Source: a virus
Virus record (IMG/VR): IMGVR_UViG_3300046740_000104
Coordinates: 1-41,078 of that record
DNA length: 41,078 bases
Reading direction: 5' to 3' (one strand)
In this document: piece after piece, positions 7,844-16,288 of the stretch
Numbering within the stretch: the first letter of the stretch is position 1
Layout of the letters: every line of letters starts with the position of its first letter
Notes under the pieces: generated by a model
Database searches by the model: none
Told to the model about the DNA's origin: nothing
The model's input: only the letters and a program-made list of their open reading frames with translations
Position numbers and translations under genes: made by a program

Positions 7844-8713
7844 TTAGGCGTACCCCACTGTGTACCAGTTGTCGGTGTAGATTTGCAGATAGCGGAGCCG
7901 GAAGGACGTCGCCTCGGCAATCCCGGCGACGATGGCCCACACCCAGCCGGTGATGACCGCCCCGCCATAGGGCTCGTAGACCGAACTCTGGGGGCCCGTC
8001 GCGATCGCGACGTCTCCCGCGTAAGCCAGCCGCAGACTGGTAATCGACGACGGATGGAAATTCTCGGTGTAGATCCGCCCTATGTCGGAACTGTCGACTT
8101 GGGCGCGCAGCGTGGTTCCGTCCCAGCCGATATAGATCTTGTTGGCCTGCTGGTAGAGCCCGCCGCCTTGTTGAACAGGCGTGAAGCCGAGGCTGGCCTG
8201 CTTGGTGTTGATCTGGTTTTGCAGCGAGGTGTCCGTCGCCTGTAGGGTCGCAACCTGCCCGTTGACGTAACCCTGCGTGGCGAGGGCCCCGACATTCGTA
8301 TTGTCGATCCACGCTTCGACATTGCCGCCGTTCCAGTCGAAGTTGAACCAGTTCGCGCCTGCGGGCCCCGCAAGGCCCTTGCGGGTGCCGTAGCCGGTCG
8401 CCGTGACGGTTCCGGCAACGGTGATCGGACCGGTGAACGTGCCGCCCGCCAGCGGCATCTTGGTGTCGGCGTAGGCCTTGGTCGAAGCATCCTGCGCGTT
8501 GACGGGATCAGCGAGGCCCGTGATCCGTTTCGAGTTGAACGGGATATTCTGGGTGATGGTGGTCTGGCCGTCCTTGGCGATGCAGTTCGTAAGACCTGCT
8601 GCGAAACCATCATCCTCGGCGTCGTGGTAGTCGGCGCGGATCTTGATGCCAGCCGTCGCATCCGCGACCCAGTTGCGCACCCGCTGAAAAACGCCTGAAC
8701 CGTTGAACGGCAT
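7844..8713 (-). CDS. Tail fibre protein, podovirus-type N-terminus
   Basis: A 289-residue fibre. The N-terminus (MPFNGSGVFQRVRNWVADAT, then AGIKIRADYHDAEDDGFAAGL) is typical of podophage fibre proteins and probably attaches to the tail. It is followed by a KRITGLADPVNAQDASTKAYAD module, a very common phage-fibre repeat, and PLAGGTFTGPI. A beta-rich C-terminal part and a coiled-coil-like stretch (LQATDTSLQNQINTKQ) suggest a trimer. It begins a run of appendage genes transcribed toward the spike at 3629-5140. Confidence 0.8.
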   Translation of the reverse strand: MPFNGSGVFQRVRNWVADATAGIKIRADYHDAEDDGFAAGLTNCIAKDGQTTITQNIPFNSKRITGLADPVNAQDASTKAYADTKMPLAGGTFTGPITVAGTVTATGYGTRKGLAGPAGANWFNFDWNGGNVEAWIDNTNVGALATQGYVNGQVATLQATDTSLQNQINTKQASLGFTPVQQGGGLYQQANKIYIGWDGTTLRAQVDSSDIGRIYTENFHPSSITSLRLAYAGDVAIATGPQSSVYEPYGGAVITGWVWAIVAGIAEATSFRLRYLQIYTDNWYTVGYA

Positions 8714-8715
8714 GA

Positions 8716-8892
8716 CTACCTCTTTTTCTTCACCGTCTTCGGCAGGTTGAACTGCCCTGCCTTGCGCTTGGCTTCGTCGGCTTTATTGAAATCTTCACCC
8801 ACGGATTGCGGGATCTTCACCTTGGCCGCGAACTTCGGCGAGTGCGCGACGGCCTGCATCAGTCTGGCTTGCGCTTGGGACTTTGACGGCAT
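8716..8892 (-). CDS. Small basic phage protein (MPSKSQAQ family)
   Basis: A 58-residue basic protein found by reading the minus strand between two larger genes. It begins MPSKSQAQARLMQAVAHSP and continues with FAAKVKIPQSVGEDFNKADE, ending KTVKKKR. I recognise this start as that of a very widespread family of short phage proteins of unknown function, usually near head or tail genes. The start codon overlaps the upstream stop (TAATG) and the stop lies 2 bases before the fibre start, so translation is probably coupled. It may bind nucleic acid or virion components; this is not established. Confidence 0.8.
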   Translation of the reverse strand: MPSKSQAQARLMQAVAHSPKFAAKVKIPQSVGEDFNKADEAKRKAGQFNLPKTVKKKR

Positions 8893-9170
8893 TATTTCTT
8901 ATCCTTGTCCTTGTCCTTGTAGCCGCCGCCGGGGAGTTTCGGCTCGTCCATGTCGGTGTCGGGCATCACATGGATGCGCAATTTCACGCCCGGGCCCTTC
9001 GGCGGGGACTTCGGCAGGCCGAACTGACTGGGGCTCTGCATGCCTTTTTGCATCGCCTTGGTGGTCGTGTAGCCGGGCGATCCCGTCGCGTCGGCAATCG
9101 CGCTGGGCCTTGAAGCCCGGGAAAATTCGCTGGCGACCTGCGGGGGAACGTCTGCGGTGGTTCTTGCCAT
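8892..9170 (-). CDS. Hypothetical virion-region protein
   Basis: A 92-residue protein of unknown function with a Pro/Lys-rich middle and a highly basic-acidic tail (GGGYKDKDKDKK). The coding DNA at the tail contains a short CTTGTC tandem repeat (8896-8915), which creates the KDKDKD end. It lies between the internal virion protein genes and the small MPSKSQAQ-type gene. No domain is recognised, and it is likely disordered at the C-terminus. Confidence 0.65.
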   Translation of the reverse strand: MARTTADVPPQVASEFSRASRPSAIADATGSPGYTTTKAMQKGMQSPSQFGLPKSPPKGPGVKLRIHVMPDTDMDEPKLPGGGYKDKDKDKK

Positions 9171-9175
9171 GAGGT

Positions 9176-10822
9176 TTATTCCTTGTTGAAGAAGCTGCTG
9201 CTGTAGCGGCTTGCGCCGCGTTTCAGTTGTTCGGCCGCCAGAACTTTCGCCAAAGCATCGCGCGGCGTGTTGATGACGTCCCGGTTGGTGGAGCCGGTGA
9301 CGATGTTGCGGACCAGATCGTTGACACGCTCCGTGCCCCGGTTGGCGATCATCTTGCTAACCCCGTGCGCGCCGCCTTTACCCAGCAGGCCGAGCCCTAC
9401 CGAAGTCGCGCCGCCAGCACCCACCAGATTGCCCGCGCCGGTCTGGTCGCCGAAATAGTGCGCGCCGCCGCCGCCGACCAACCCGAGGGTGCCGAAGCTG
9501 AGAAGATTGGTGCCGTGACGCTGTAGCAAGGCCTGCGTGGCTGACAGCTTGGGATCGCCCTTGGCGATCTCCGCCATCAGGTTCATGTTGTCCGAGCCTT
9601 TCGGCCCGTAGGGATTGAAGCGTCCCGGCTTGTTGACCTTGTCGATCTCGCTGCCGAAATTCGTTTGCAGCTTGCGGTTCGCGTCTCGGGTGGTGAGCAT
9701 GCCTTTGTCGGCGAGGTACTCGACGTTCTCGGCCTGCGAGCCCCTGCGCCACAGGTCCCGGGCCGCCTTGCTGTCCTCGGCGACGTTGACCTGTCCGACG
9801 CTGCGCGAGGGCAATGTCGGCCGGGCGGTCTCGACGAAGTTGTCCAGCGTGTCGCCGAGATACCCTGCCATCTTCCGCACCCGCTTGTCGTCGCTGGCCT
9901 TGGCGTCGCTGATTTGCGTGCGGATGTTCTGGAGCTGGGTCCACGTCGCGGGCTTGCCCTTCAGGGCCCCGATCTGATCGAGCACGGGAACCAGCTCGCT
10001 GTGGATTTCCTTGTTGAAGCCCTTGTTCGCCATCGTCTGCACGGTATCCGTCAGCAGCTTCGGGGTTTCCTTGTCGCTGAACTTGATGCCCGCCTGATCG
10101 AGTTTAGTGTAGAGCGCGCTGCCTTCCGTCTTGAGGCCTTCCGAGCCGCCTTCGCGAACGGCGGCGTTGACTTCCTTCTGGGCGGCTTTCACGCCGGGCG
10201 CGCGGCTTGTCGCGGCCCCGAGAAGGCCTCCAGTGACGCCGCCAACGACACCACCGACACCGCCGCCTATCAACGCGTTCGGCACACTCTCGGCGTTGTG
10301 GGCCGCGCCTTCGATGGCCCCCGAGCCTGCCGCGCCCATCAGGGCCCTGCCGATCTGCGCGAGCCTCGACGGGGCTTCCTTGGCGACTGTCGCCGCGCCT
10401 GAGACAAGTTGCTTGCCGGGCCCTCCGGCGGCGAGGCCGCCGACAACATCTGTAGCTGCGCCGAGATAAGGATTGGTGTTCCGCTCGGCCCGCTTGACGT
10501 AGTCTTCTTCGGCACCGACGCCTGCGCGGTAACGCTCGCCTGCGGTGCCTTCGCCGCCGATGGCGGCCACCGCACCGCTGATCGGACGTCCGAGCCCAAA
10601 CGTGAAATTATCCGCCAGCCGGGTGCCGTAGCCGGGCTCGCCTTTGGTCTCGATCAGCTTCTTCAGGTAGTCGGCACGCATCTGCATGTCGGAGGGCAAG
10701 TCCTGCGCGGCGCGTCCGATGGACTTGGGCTCGTCGAGTTTGAAGCCTGCCGGAACGTCGTCCAGCTTGAAGCCTGCCGGGAGATCGTCGAGCTTGAAGC
10801 CCGCAGGAAGGTCGTCAGCCAT
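9176..10822 (-). CDS. Internal virion/DNA-ejection protein with DLPAGFKLD repeats
   Basis: A 548-residue protein. I start it at the ATG at 10822, which overlaps the upstream stop as TAATG; an in-frame ATG 15 bases earlier is less well placed. The N-terminus has three tandem DDLPAGFKLDD-type units (residues 2-31), then a long Ala/Gly-rich region with hydrophobic stretches (VVGGVTGGLLGAATS near residue 200; LLSFGTLGLVGGGG near residue 455) that could cross or perturb membranes. Similar short LPxGFxLD repeats open many phage internal proteins. By position between neck and fibre genes it is probably ejected with the DNA. No enzymatic domain is recognised. Confidence 0.75.
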   Translation of the reverse strand: MADDLPAGFKLDDLPAGFKLDDVPAGFKLDEPKSIGRAAQDLPSDMQMRADYLKKLIETKGEPGYGTRLADNFTFGLGRPISGAVAAIGGEGTAGERYRAGVGAEEDYVKRAERNTNPYLGAATDVVGGLAAGGPGKQLVSGAATVAKEAPSRLAQIGRALMGAAGSGAIEGAAHNAESVPNALIGGGVGGVVGGVTGGLLGAATSRAPGVKAAQKEVNAAVREGGSEGLKTEGSALYTKLDQAGIKFSDKETPKLLTDTVQTMANKGFNKEIHSELVPVLDQIGALKGKPATWTQLQNIRTQISDAKASDDKRVRKMAGYLGDTLDNFVETARPTLPSRSVGQVNVAEDSKAARDLWRRGSQAENVEYLADKGMLTTRDANRKLQTNFGSEIDKVNKPGRFNPYGPKGSDNMNLMAEIAKGDPKLSATQALLQRHGTNLLSFGTLGLVGGGGAHYFGDQTGAGNLVGAGGATSVGLGLLGKGGAHGVSKMIANRGTERVNDLVRNIVTGSTNRDVINTPRDALAKVLAAEQLKRGASRYSSSFFNKE

Positions 10823-11961
10823 TACTGCGCCTCCCATTTTCCGCCACGGCGGATCATCTTCTCGCCATTGGGTCCGGTAGCGGTGCGGCCCTCCAGCGGG
10901 TCAGCCCCGCCGCCGCCTGACTGCGGCGTTGCGGTGCCACCGACGTTCGGCTTCGGCATCGTCGGCACTTCGCCGCCCGCCTCCTTGATGCTGTTATTGT
11001 GGACCTGCAACAGGCTGCCGACCTTGGCTTGCAGCCACATGATGGCCTTGCGCTTGTTCTCCACCGTGGAGTTCGGGTCGTTGGCGATCTTGAAGTTGAC
11101 TTGAACGTCCTTATCCGAAGAAGCGCCTTTCATCTGGTTCAGTAAATTCAACGCCTGCTCGCCCATGATCTGGTTGAAGCGTTGCGTGTTCGCCGTGGTC
11201 TCCGGGTCCGGCAGCATGCTGGAGCCCTGCATGAACTTCGGCGTGTTTTCTCCGATGGACTGCACCATGCCGCCTTGGGCCCCGGCATGAATGCCCTTGG
11301 GGTGGTTGGTCAGCGCGAGAGCCTCGTCCAGCGTCCCCAGCAGCGACTGCCCGGCGACGCTCTTTTCCTGCTGGTCGGTGATGAACTTCTTTTCGCTGAC
11401 CGAGCCCTCGGTGATCTTCTTGATGTTGGCCTGAACTTCTGCCTCTGTCGGCTTGCGCCCGAGGGAATGCGTGAGTTTTTCAAGCTCGGTCTGCGGCCGC
11501 GCCTGAGCGCGGGTTTCTGCGGCAACAGCGGCGGCCTCGTCCAGCTTGGCTTTTTCAGCCAGCGTCTTGTCCTGTTGACCGAATAGATCCTGCTGCTTGC
11601 GGCGGTCTGCGATCACTCCCAGCACATCCTTGTACATATCGGGTGCGAGAACGGCCATTCGCGCCTGCACCTGCGGGCTCGGGTTCGTCGGATCGCCGCT
11701 CGCGATCAGCTTCGATAGCTCGTCTTTCTGCGCGGCAAGCGCCGCGTCGGTGCGCGACTGCCGGAACTGATCGCCGAGCTGGTTGGCAAGCTGGCCGAAG
11801 CCCTGAATGGGGGTCTGGGTATTCTCGGGCGTGAAAGCCTTGGCCTGCTCCGTTGCCATCTGCGCCTGCATGTCACGCTGGCGCTGTTCGAGGGCCTTGA
11901 TGCTCAGGGCTTTGAGGGGATCGCCGTAGCCCGACGTCGTTGTTGAGGCAAAGATCGCCAT
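10822..11961 (-). CDS. Internal virion protein, helical
   Basis: A 379-residue protein with long predicted helices and high Gln/Lys/Glu/Ala content (ALEQRQRDMQAQMATEQAKAF; AAAVAAETRAQARPQTELEK), so partly coiled coil. The Gly/Pro-rich C-terminus ends GPNGEKMIRRGGKWEAQ, a common end for phage internal proteins. It overlaps both neighbours by one base (TAATG downstream, shared base 11961 upstream). Together with the lytic transglycosylase gene and the 548-residue protein it forms a three-gene ejection-protein block such as P22-like and T7-like podoviruses have. The role is inferred from this context. Confidence 0.7.
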   Translation of the reverse strand: MAIFASTTTSGYGDPLKALSIKALEQRQRDMQAQMATEQAKAFTPENTQTPIQGFGQLANQLGDQFRQSRTDAALAAQKDELSKLIASGDPTNPSPQVQARMAVLAPDMYKDVLGVIADRRKQQDLFGQQDKTLAEKAKLDEAAAVAAETRAQARPQTELEKLTHSLGRKPTEAEVQANIKKITEGSVSEKKFITDQQEKSVAGQSLLGTLDEALALTNHPKGIHAGAQGGMVQSIGENTPKFMQGSSMLPDPETTANTQRFNQIMGEQALNLLNQMKGASSDKDVQVNFKIANDPNSTVENKRKAIMWLQAKVGSLLQVHNNSIKEAGGEVPTMPKPNVGGTATPQSGGGGADPLEGRTATGPNGEKMIRRGGKWEAQ

Positions 11962-12758
11962 CAGACCAGCCTTCCGCTATTGAGACGTTGCATGGCGTAA
12001 GCGAGCTGTTGCCGCTGCATTTCGGCACGCTTGGCGTCCATCATCGGGATCGGGCCCTGAGCTGCCGATGTCATCACTGTCGGGATATTCACAGGGCCCG
12101 AGGCCTTGGCCGCGTTTTTGGCGACCGGGCCCTCGGCAAAAGTTTTACCGAGATCGGCAACCGTATCCCCGGCAATATCCTGATAGTCTTTCTGCTTCTT
12201 GTCTTTTTTCTTCTCGTCCTTGGTCGCGGCGTCTTCGCTGGGCGTGGTGGTGCGGGCGGTGTCGGTCTCCGGTACCGGGTCGCCGGAATAGAAATCGGTG
12301 GTCTTCCCCGCGCCTCCGGAGCCCGTGCCGATCCCTTCAAACTGCCCGATGCCGGTGTTCTTCGCGCCGTACCACGGGCCCCAGCCGCCCTGAGACGCCT
12401 GTTTCAGCGCGTAGTCGATGGTCGCCCTCTCGTTTTTGGGGTCGGACGGATCGAGCCCGGTCTCTTTCTGGAACAGGTTGCCGAGGCCTCCGCCCGTGTA
12501 GAGCTGGAATGCGCCGTAGCTGGGCTCCTGCACGCCGTTCTTGAATACGCCCGACTGGAAACTGGACAGGCCCTCGGACTTCGCCACCCGCAACGCGACG
12601 TTCGGGTCGATCCCGTATTTGGCTGCCGTCGCTTGGATGAACGCCGTCAAGCCGCGCGGGTCGCTCGGGTCTGTTGGCGTGGGCACCGAGGCCTGCACCA
12701 TCGGAGGCCTGACCGGGGCCACCAATTGCGTATTGCGCGGCAGGTTGTACTGGGCCAT
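11961..12758 (-). CDS. Virion-associated lytic transglycosylase-like protein
   Basis: A 265-residue protein whose residues about 35-135 resemble an SLT-type lytic transglycosylase. AAKYGIDPNVALRVAKSEG places a likely catalytic Glu at E62. EPSYGAFQLYTGGGLGNLF matches the usual GxxQ(L/I) and Gly-rich substrate region, and ATIDYALKQASQGGWGPWYGA matches the end of the fold. The remainder is disordered, with a Lys-rich stretch (KDEKKKDKKQKDYQDIAGD). Such proteins cut a local hole in the peptidoglycan during DNA entry. It is transcribed with the other internal virion proteins, and no signal peptide is present. Confidence 0.8.
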   Translation of the reverse strand: MAQYNLPRNTQLVAPVRPPMVQASVPTPTDPSDPRGLTAFIQATAAKYGIDPNVALRVAKSEGLSSFQSGVFKNGVQEPSYGAFQLYTGGGLGNLFQKETGLDPSDPKNERATIDYALKQASQGGWGPWYGAKNTGIGQFEGIGTGSGGAGKTTDFYSGDPVPETDTARTTTPSEDAATKDEKKKDKKQKDYQDIAGDTVADLGKTFAEGPVAKNAAKASGPVNIPTVMTSAAQGPIPMMDAKRAEMQRQQLAYAMQRLNSGRLV

Positions 12759-12761
12759 TTG

Positions 12762-13280
12762 TCAGCCTCGGCTCCGCCAGTCAGTCGGGAAACCGCTGTT
12801 GGTGTTGACCTGCACCGGATACGGCGTCACCCAGCCGCCCGGAGGCGTCGGCAATTGTTGCGCGCCCGGCGGCGGGGCGAGCCCGTTCGCGAAAGGCCCG
12901 CCGCCACCGCCCAAGCCCATCGTCCCCGCAGGCGCAGCTCCGCCGCCCGCCATCGTCGCCGCCAACTGGCTGCGCGGATCGGCTCCACCACCAGCAGCGG
13001 CGGGAGCAGCGGCCGCGTCGCCGCCTCCGAGCGTGTTGCCGACGGTGCCGCCGCCGGGATTGGGCTTGGTGTACTTGAACATGTCGGGCCTCAGGCCCGT
13101 CGCGACGTCGTTCGAGCCCTCGGCTTTGGCGTCGGGCAGGAAGTTCTGGAACTGGCCGTAGGAATACGGATCTATGTTGGCTCCGCTCGAACCCGCGACC
13201 GGAAGCCCCGCGATCGGCTGGGCCGCCTGCATCGCCAGCAACGAACTCAGACCGCCATCGCCGCCACCGCTTGAACTCAT
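12762..13280 (-). CDS. Gly/Pro-rich virion-region protein
   Basis: A 172-residue protein of unknown function, dominated by Gly, Pro and Ala runs (AAAPAAAGGGADPR; PAGTMGLGGGGGPFANG) and with little predicted fold. The start SSSGGGDGGLSSLLAMQAAQP is followed by a short aromatic segment (NIDPYSYGQFQNFLPDAK). It lies between two internal virion protein genes and ends 3 bases before the transglycosylase start. The composition is like the gene pair at 773-2421. Confidence 0.6.
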   Translation of the reverse strand: MSSSGGGDGGLSSLLAMQAAQPIAGLPVAGSSGANIDPYSYGQFQNFLPDAKAEGSNDVATGLRPDMFKYTKPNPGGGTVGNTLGGGDAAAAPAAAGGGADPRSQLAATMAGGGAAPAGTMGLGGGGGPFANGLAPPPGAQQLPTPPGGWVTPYPVQVNTNSGFPTDWRSRG

Positions 13281-13290
13281 GATCCATCTC

Positions 13291-14217
13291 CTAGAAAGGT
13301 AGCGCCTTCAGCGCACCGCCAGCGAGACCGAACAGACCCGCATTGGTCTGCGACGCCGCCGCGCTCTGGGCCTTGTACTGGTCGTTGATGTATTGCGCGA
13401 TGTTCGGGGCCGCGACCTGCGAGCCTTGGAACGCCTGAAACTGCGGAATGGTCGCCTGCGCGCCACTCATCAGCGCGCTGATCTCGTTGATCGGCTGGTT
13501 GCGCTGGGCGTAAGCCTCGGTCGCCTGCCCGCCGCGCAGCGTGTTGTAGTAGTTCGCCAGCGACTGGTCGATGTTGAACTGCCCGGTCTGGGCGGCGTTG
13601 TAGGCCCCTTGCGCGGCCCGGGCCTCGTTGCCCGAACCGAGATAGGCTTGGCGCGCAGCTTCGGCCCGGTTGTCGTCGCGCTGCATCTGGTAATTGCCGT
13701 AGCCCTGCGAGCCCGGCGAAAGACCTCGCGCCGCGAGGCTCGCTTCCTGCGCCTGTTCGGTCGGCGCGGTCGAGCGGTTGTAGCTCTCCATCATCGCTTT
13801 TTCGATGCCGGGGCGATCCGTCGGGGTGGCGTCGTTGCGCAGGGTCTGCCCCTGTAGACTGGTCTGCCACGGCGTCCACGAACTGGTGTCCATCGGCTTG
13901 TTGAGCGTGTCGCGTATCCGCGCCGACTGTTCGACCGCCGTGGTGCCGAGGTTGTACTTGCCTTGGGTTTCCAGCCCCATGAGCTTCTGCTGGTCGGGCG
14001 AAAGCGTCGTGGTGCGTTGATAACGCGGCGCGTAGCCGCTGATCTGCCCGTTGGTGTAGACCGGCACCTGCTCGACGGCGTTGTAGCTCACCGTGCCGTA
14101 GGGATTGACCTCGTTCGCGTTGCTGCCGACGGTCGAATACTGCGCGGCGGCTTGGTTCTGCGCGCCTTGCGCCGCAGCCGTTGCATAGGGGTTGGGGGCG
14201 TCGGGTTGCGAGACCAT
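13291..14217 (-). CDS. Putative internal virion protein
   Basis: A 308-residue protein rich in Gln, Ala, Asn and Tyr, probably largely helical (TEQAQEASLAARGLSPGSQG; DDNRAEAARQAYLGSGNEAR). The start MVSQPDAPNPYATAAAQGAQ and the end GLFGLAGGALKALPF recall phage proteins near the neck genes of P22-like podoviruses that are packaged and ejected. It overlaps the GNAT stop by one base (TGATG). The role is assigned by gene order: neck, acetyltransferase, then ejection proteins. Confidence 0.7.
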   Translation of the reverse strand: MVSQPDAPNPYATAAAQGAQNQAAAQYSTVGSNANEVNPYGTVSYNAVEQVPVYTNGQISGYAPRYQRTTTLSPDQQKLMGLETQGKYNLGTTAVEQSARIRDTLNKPMDTSSWTPWQTSLQGQTLRNDATPTDRPGIEKAMMESYNRSTAPTEQAQEASLAARGLSPGSQGYGNYQMQRDDNRAEAARQAYLGSGNEARAAQGAYNAAQTGQFNIDQSLANYYNTLRGGQATEAYAQRNQPINEISALMSGAQATIPQFQAFQGSQVAAPNIAQYINDQYKAQSAAASQTNAGLFGLAGGALKALPF

Positions 14218-14708
14218 CAGTGGACCCTCTCATAGACGTAGTCCGGCAGCGTCGGGGTCGCCATCACGGTCGGGCCCTGATACCCCGGCAGGTATTTGCA
14301 GTCGGCTTTGAGCATGCCGTAAACCAGCGTGTCGCGGGTGCCTTCGAGCCCCAGACGGCGGTAGCCCTCGTAGACAAATCCCAACCGCTGCACTTGCCGC
14401 AACGCGCGTCGGTTATCCGGCTCGACTTCGGCAGTCAGCCGCCGCGCCTGAGAGAAAGCCGCCGTGAAGATCGCGCGCAGCACGCGCCGGGACATGCAGC
14501 GGGGATCAAGGACCATAATGGTCACGCGGCCCTCGAACCAGAACGGAAACTCGATGGCGAAGATCCCGGCGATATGCCCGAGATCGTTGCGCGCCCACGC
14601 CGAGAACCAGCGCGGGGCCTTGAAGTCGCAATGCGTGAAGTCGACGCGAAGATGCCGGGTCAGCATGTCCTGCGCGTCCTTGGGGAGATCGCCGAAACTG
14701 ATCCTCAC
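14217..14708 (-). CDS. GNAT-family N-acetyltransferase
   Basis: A 163-residue acetyl-CoA-dependent acyltransferase of the GNAT fold. The start is GTG at 14708, overlapping the stop of the upstream neck gene as GTGA. The C-terminal signature NRRALRQVQRLGFVYEG (residues 99-115) is the usual alpha4-beta7 region of GNATs, and the middle has the beta4-beta5 strands (AGIFAIEFPFW; RVTIMVLDP). The substrate is unknown. Its place inside the virion operon suggests modification of a virion protein or of a host target early after ejection, but neither is shown. GNAT genes in this position occur in other podophages. Confidence 0.82.
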   Translation of the reverse strand: MRISFGDLPKDAQDMLTRHLRVDFTHCDFKAPRWFSAWARNDLGHIAGIFAIEFPFWFEGRVTIMVLDPRCMSRRVLRAIFTAAFSQARRLTAEVEPDNRRALRQVQRLGFVYEGYRRLGLEGTRDTLVYGMLKADCKYLPGYQGPTVMATPTLPDYVYERVH

Positions 14709-16288
14709 ATCAGCCCTCCCAGTTCGTAGATCACGTCGAGGCCCGAAATCGACAACGTACAGCCGGAGACGCTGACGCGGATACGGGCCGCACCGACACG
14801 TCCGAGGCCCGTGATACCCTGCCAGTTCTGCTTGGGTTGCGTGGTCAGGGCCCAGTCGGAGGTGTCCCAAGACGCCGTATTCCAGACGGCACCGCCCGAG
14901 GGCCCGAGCGTGATCTCGGGCTGGTTGGTTGGCGGCACGTTGTTGTAATCCACTTCCAGATCCATGTACGGACGCGGCAAGCCATCGGTGATGGTGTAGA
15001 GCCGCATCATCTTGAAGTTCTTCTTGGCGGCGCTGCGGAAGCTCGACCACGCGAAGCGCACGTCGGCGTTGATCGCTGCGCCGTTGTCGTTGAGGTATTC
15101 CGAGCCCCCGAAATAGATCCCGCCGTCGTTGGAGCCGAAATAAGTATGGTTGTTGAGCCAGCCCCAGCAGCGCGCCGGAATGTCTTCCCACTTGAACCAG
15201 ATCGCCCCGGGCATCAGCCGTACCATCTGCTGGTACTTGCCCGCGCCGATCGGCATGTTGCAGATCGCGTGGTTGGTGTGGTGATTGAGCATGACCTGCC
15301 AGCCGAAATCGTCGCGGTGGTTCTTCGAGATCGTATCGAACTCCGCCATGATGCCGAGATCGGACTTGCCCAGCTGTTCGGTTTCGGCGCGCAGCAGCGT
15401 CGTCATCGGCACGAAGCCGGTCGAGATCATGACGTAGAGATCGCCGCCGAAATTGATGAGGCTGTTCTTCGACATCGGCGCGTCGAAACGGAAGATGCCG
15501 ATCAACTGGAAATTGCTCGCGGGATCGACGCCTTGGTAGATCGCGCATTCGCCGTTGCTGGTGAAGATCGCCAGCGCGTCGTCCATGCCCGCGCCGCCGT
15601 CGATTGACCATGTGGCGATGGCCTGAATGTTGCCGCCGCGCTTGAACAGCGCGTTGAGCGGCAGCAGCAGCAGCGTTCCGGATTTCTGCTGGACCGGCAG
15701 ATAGTACACCGCGAGGTTATCGCTGTCGGCGAACCACAGCCGGTTCATGTGCGAGAGGATCTTGTCGAACTTGTCGGGCAGTATCCACGTCTCGGCCGCC
15801 GGGGCCGTGACGGTTTCCTTGACGAAGGTGGTGCCGTCCCACGACCAGACGCCGTTGGTGCCGTTGACCATGACGGTGTAGTCGACGGCGGAGAGATTGG
15901 CGAAAGCCGTCCACGCCCAGTTGTCGCTGGTGAAGCCGCCTTGCAGCAACGCACCAGCGGTGTCGTAGATCCCGGTCCCGGCAGCGGCGGCGATCTTGCC
16001 GGTTGCGCCATAATACGAGATCAACGTCGAGATCGGGGTGTTCGCCGCAATCTGCCCCAGCTTGATGTAGCCCGGCCGCACGGTGATGCGGTCGTCCTCG
16101 ACGATCCAGTTCGTCAGGATCGAGGCCAGTTGCGGATCGGCGTCGCCGAGTTCGGCGTGGCGGGAGAGCCCCTTGAGGGGCGCGCCGGTATGCGCGACCC
16201 GGGCGGCGGGGCGACCTTTGTTCAGGGCCCGGGTCGGGGTGCCCCGAGGCTTCTTCAGCTCCAGAAATCCTGAAGGGCCCATTCTCAT
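14705..16288 (-). CDS. Tail hub / packaged-DNA stabilisation protein (P22 gp10-like)
   Basis: A 527-residue protein that I take for the podovirus neck/tail hub equivalent to P22 gp10, which closes the portal after packaging. It has the expected size and the repeating beta-strand pattern (for example GVWSWDGTTFVKE, NRLWFADSDNLAVYYLP, DALAIFTSNGECAIYQG and DLYVMISTGFVPM), typical of a beta-propeller-like hub. It is preceded by a small gp4-like neck gene with an ATGA overlap. The first 35 residues are basic and Pro-rich. No tape measure follows, consistent with a short tail. Confidence 0.8.
   Translation of the reverse strand: MRMGPSGFLELKKPRGTPTRALNKGRPAARVAHTGAPLKGLSRHAELGDADPQLASILTNWIVEDDRITVRPGYIKLGQIAANTPISTLISYYGATGKIAAAAGTGIYDTAGALLQGGFTSDNWAWTAFANLSAVDYTVMVNGTNGVWSWDGTTFVKETVTAPAAETWILPDKFDKILSHMNRLWFADSDNLAVYYLPVQQKSGTLLLLPLNALFKRGGNIQAIATWSIDGGAGMDDALAIFTSNGECAIYQGVDPASNFQLIGIFRFDAPMSKNSLINFGGDLYVMISTGFVPMTTLLRAETEQLGKSDLGIMAEFDTISKNHRDDFGWQVMLNHHTNHAICNMPIGAGKYQQMVRLMPGAIWFKWEDIPARCWGWLNNHTYFGSNDGGIYFGGSEYLNDNGAAINADVRFAWSSFRSAAKKNFKMMRLYTITDGLPRPYMDLEVDYNNVPPTNQPEITLGPSGGAVWNTASWDTSDWALTTQPKQNWQGITGLGRVGAARIRVSVSGCTLSISGLDVIYELGGLM

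Noticed and set aside
11940-13274. 444-codon plus-strand frame
   Set aside because: Antisense shadow of the transglycosylase and the Gly-rich gene; composition dominated by Arg, Ala and Gly.
14217-15611. Long minus-strand frame of 464 codons
   Set aside because: Only the last 163 codons (from the GTG at 14708) look like a gene (GNAT). The rest is an Arg-rich shadow of the hub gene in another frame.
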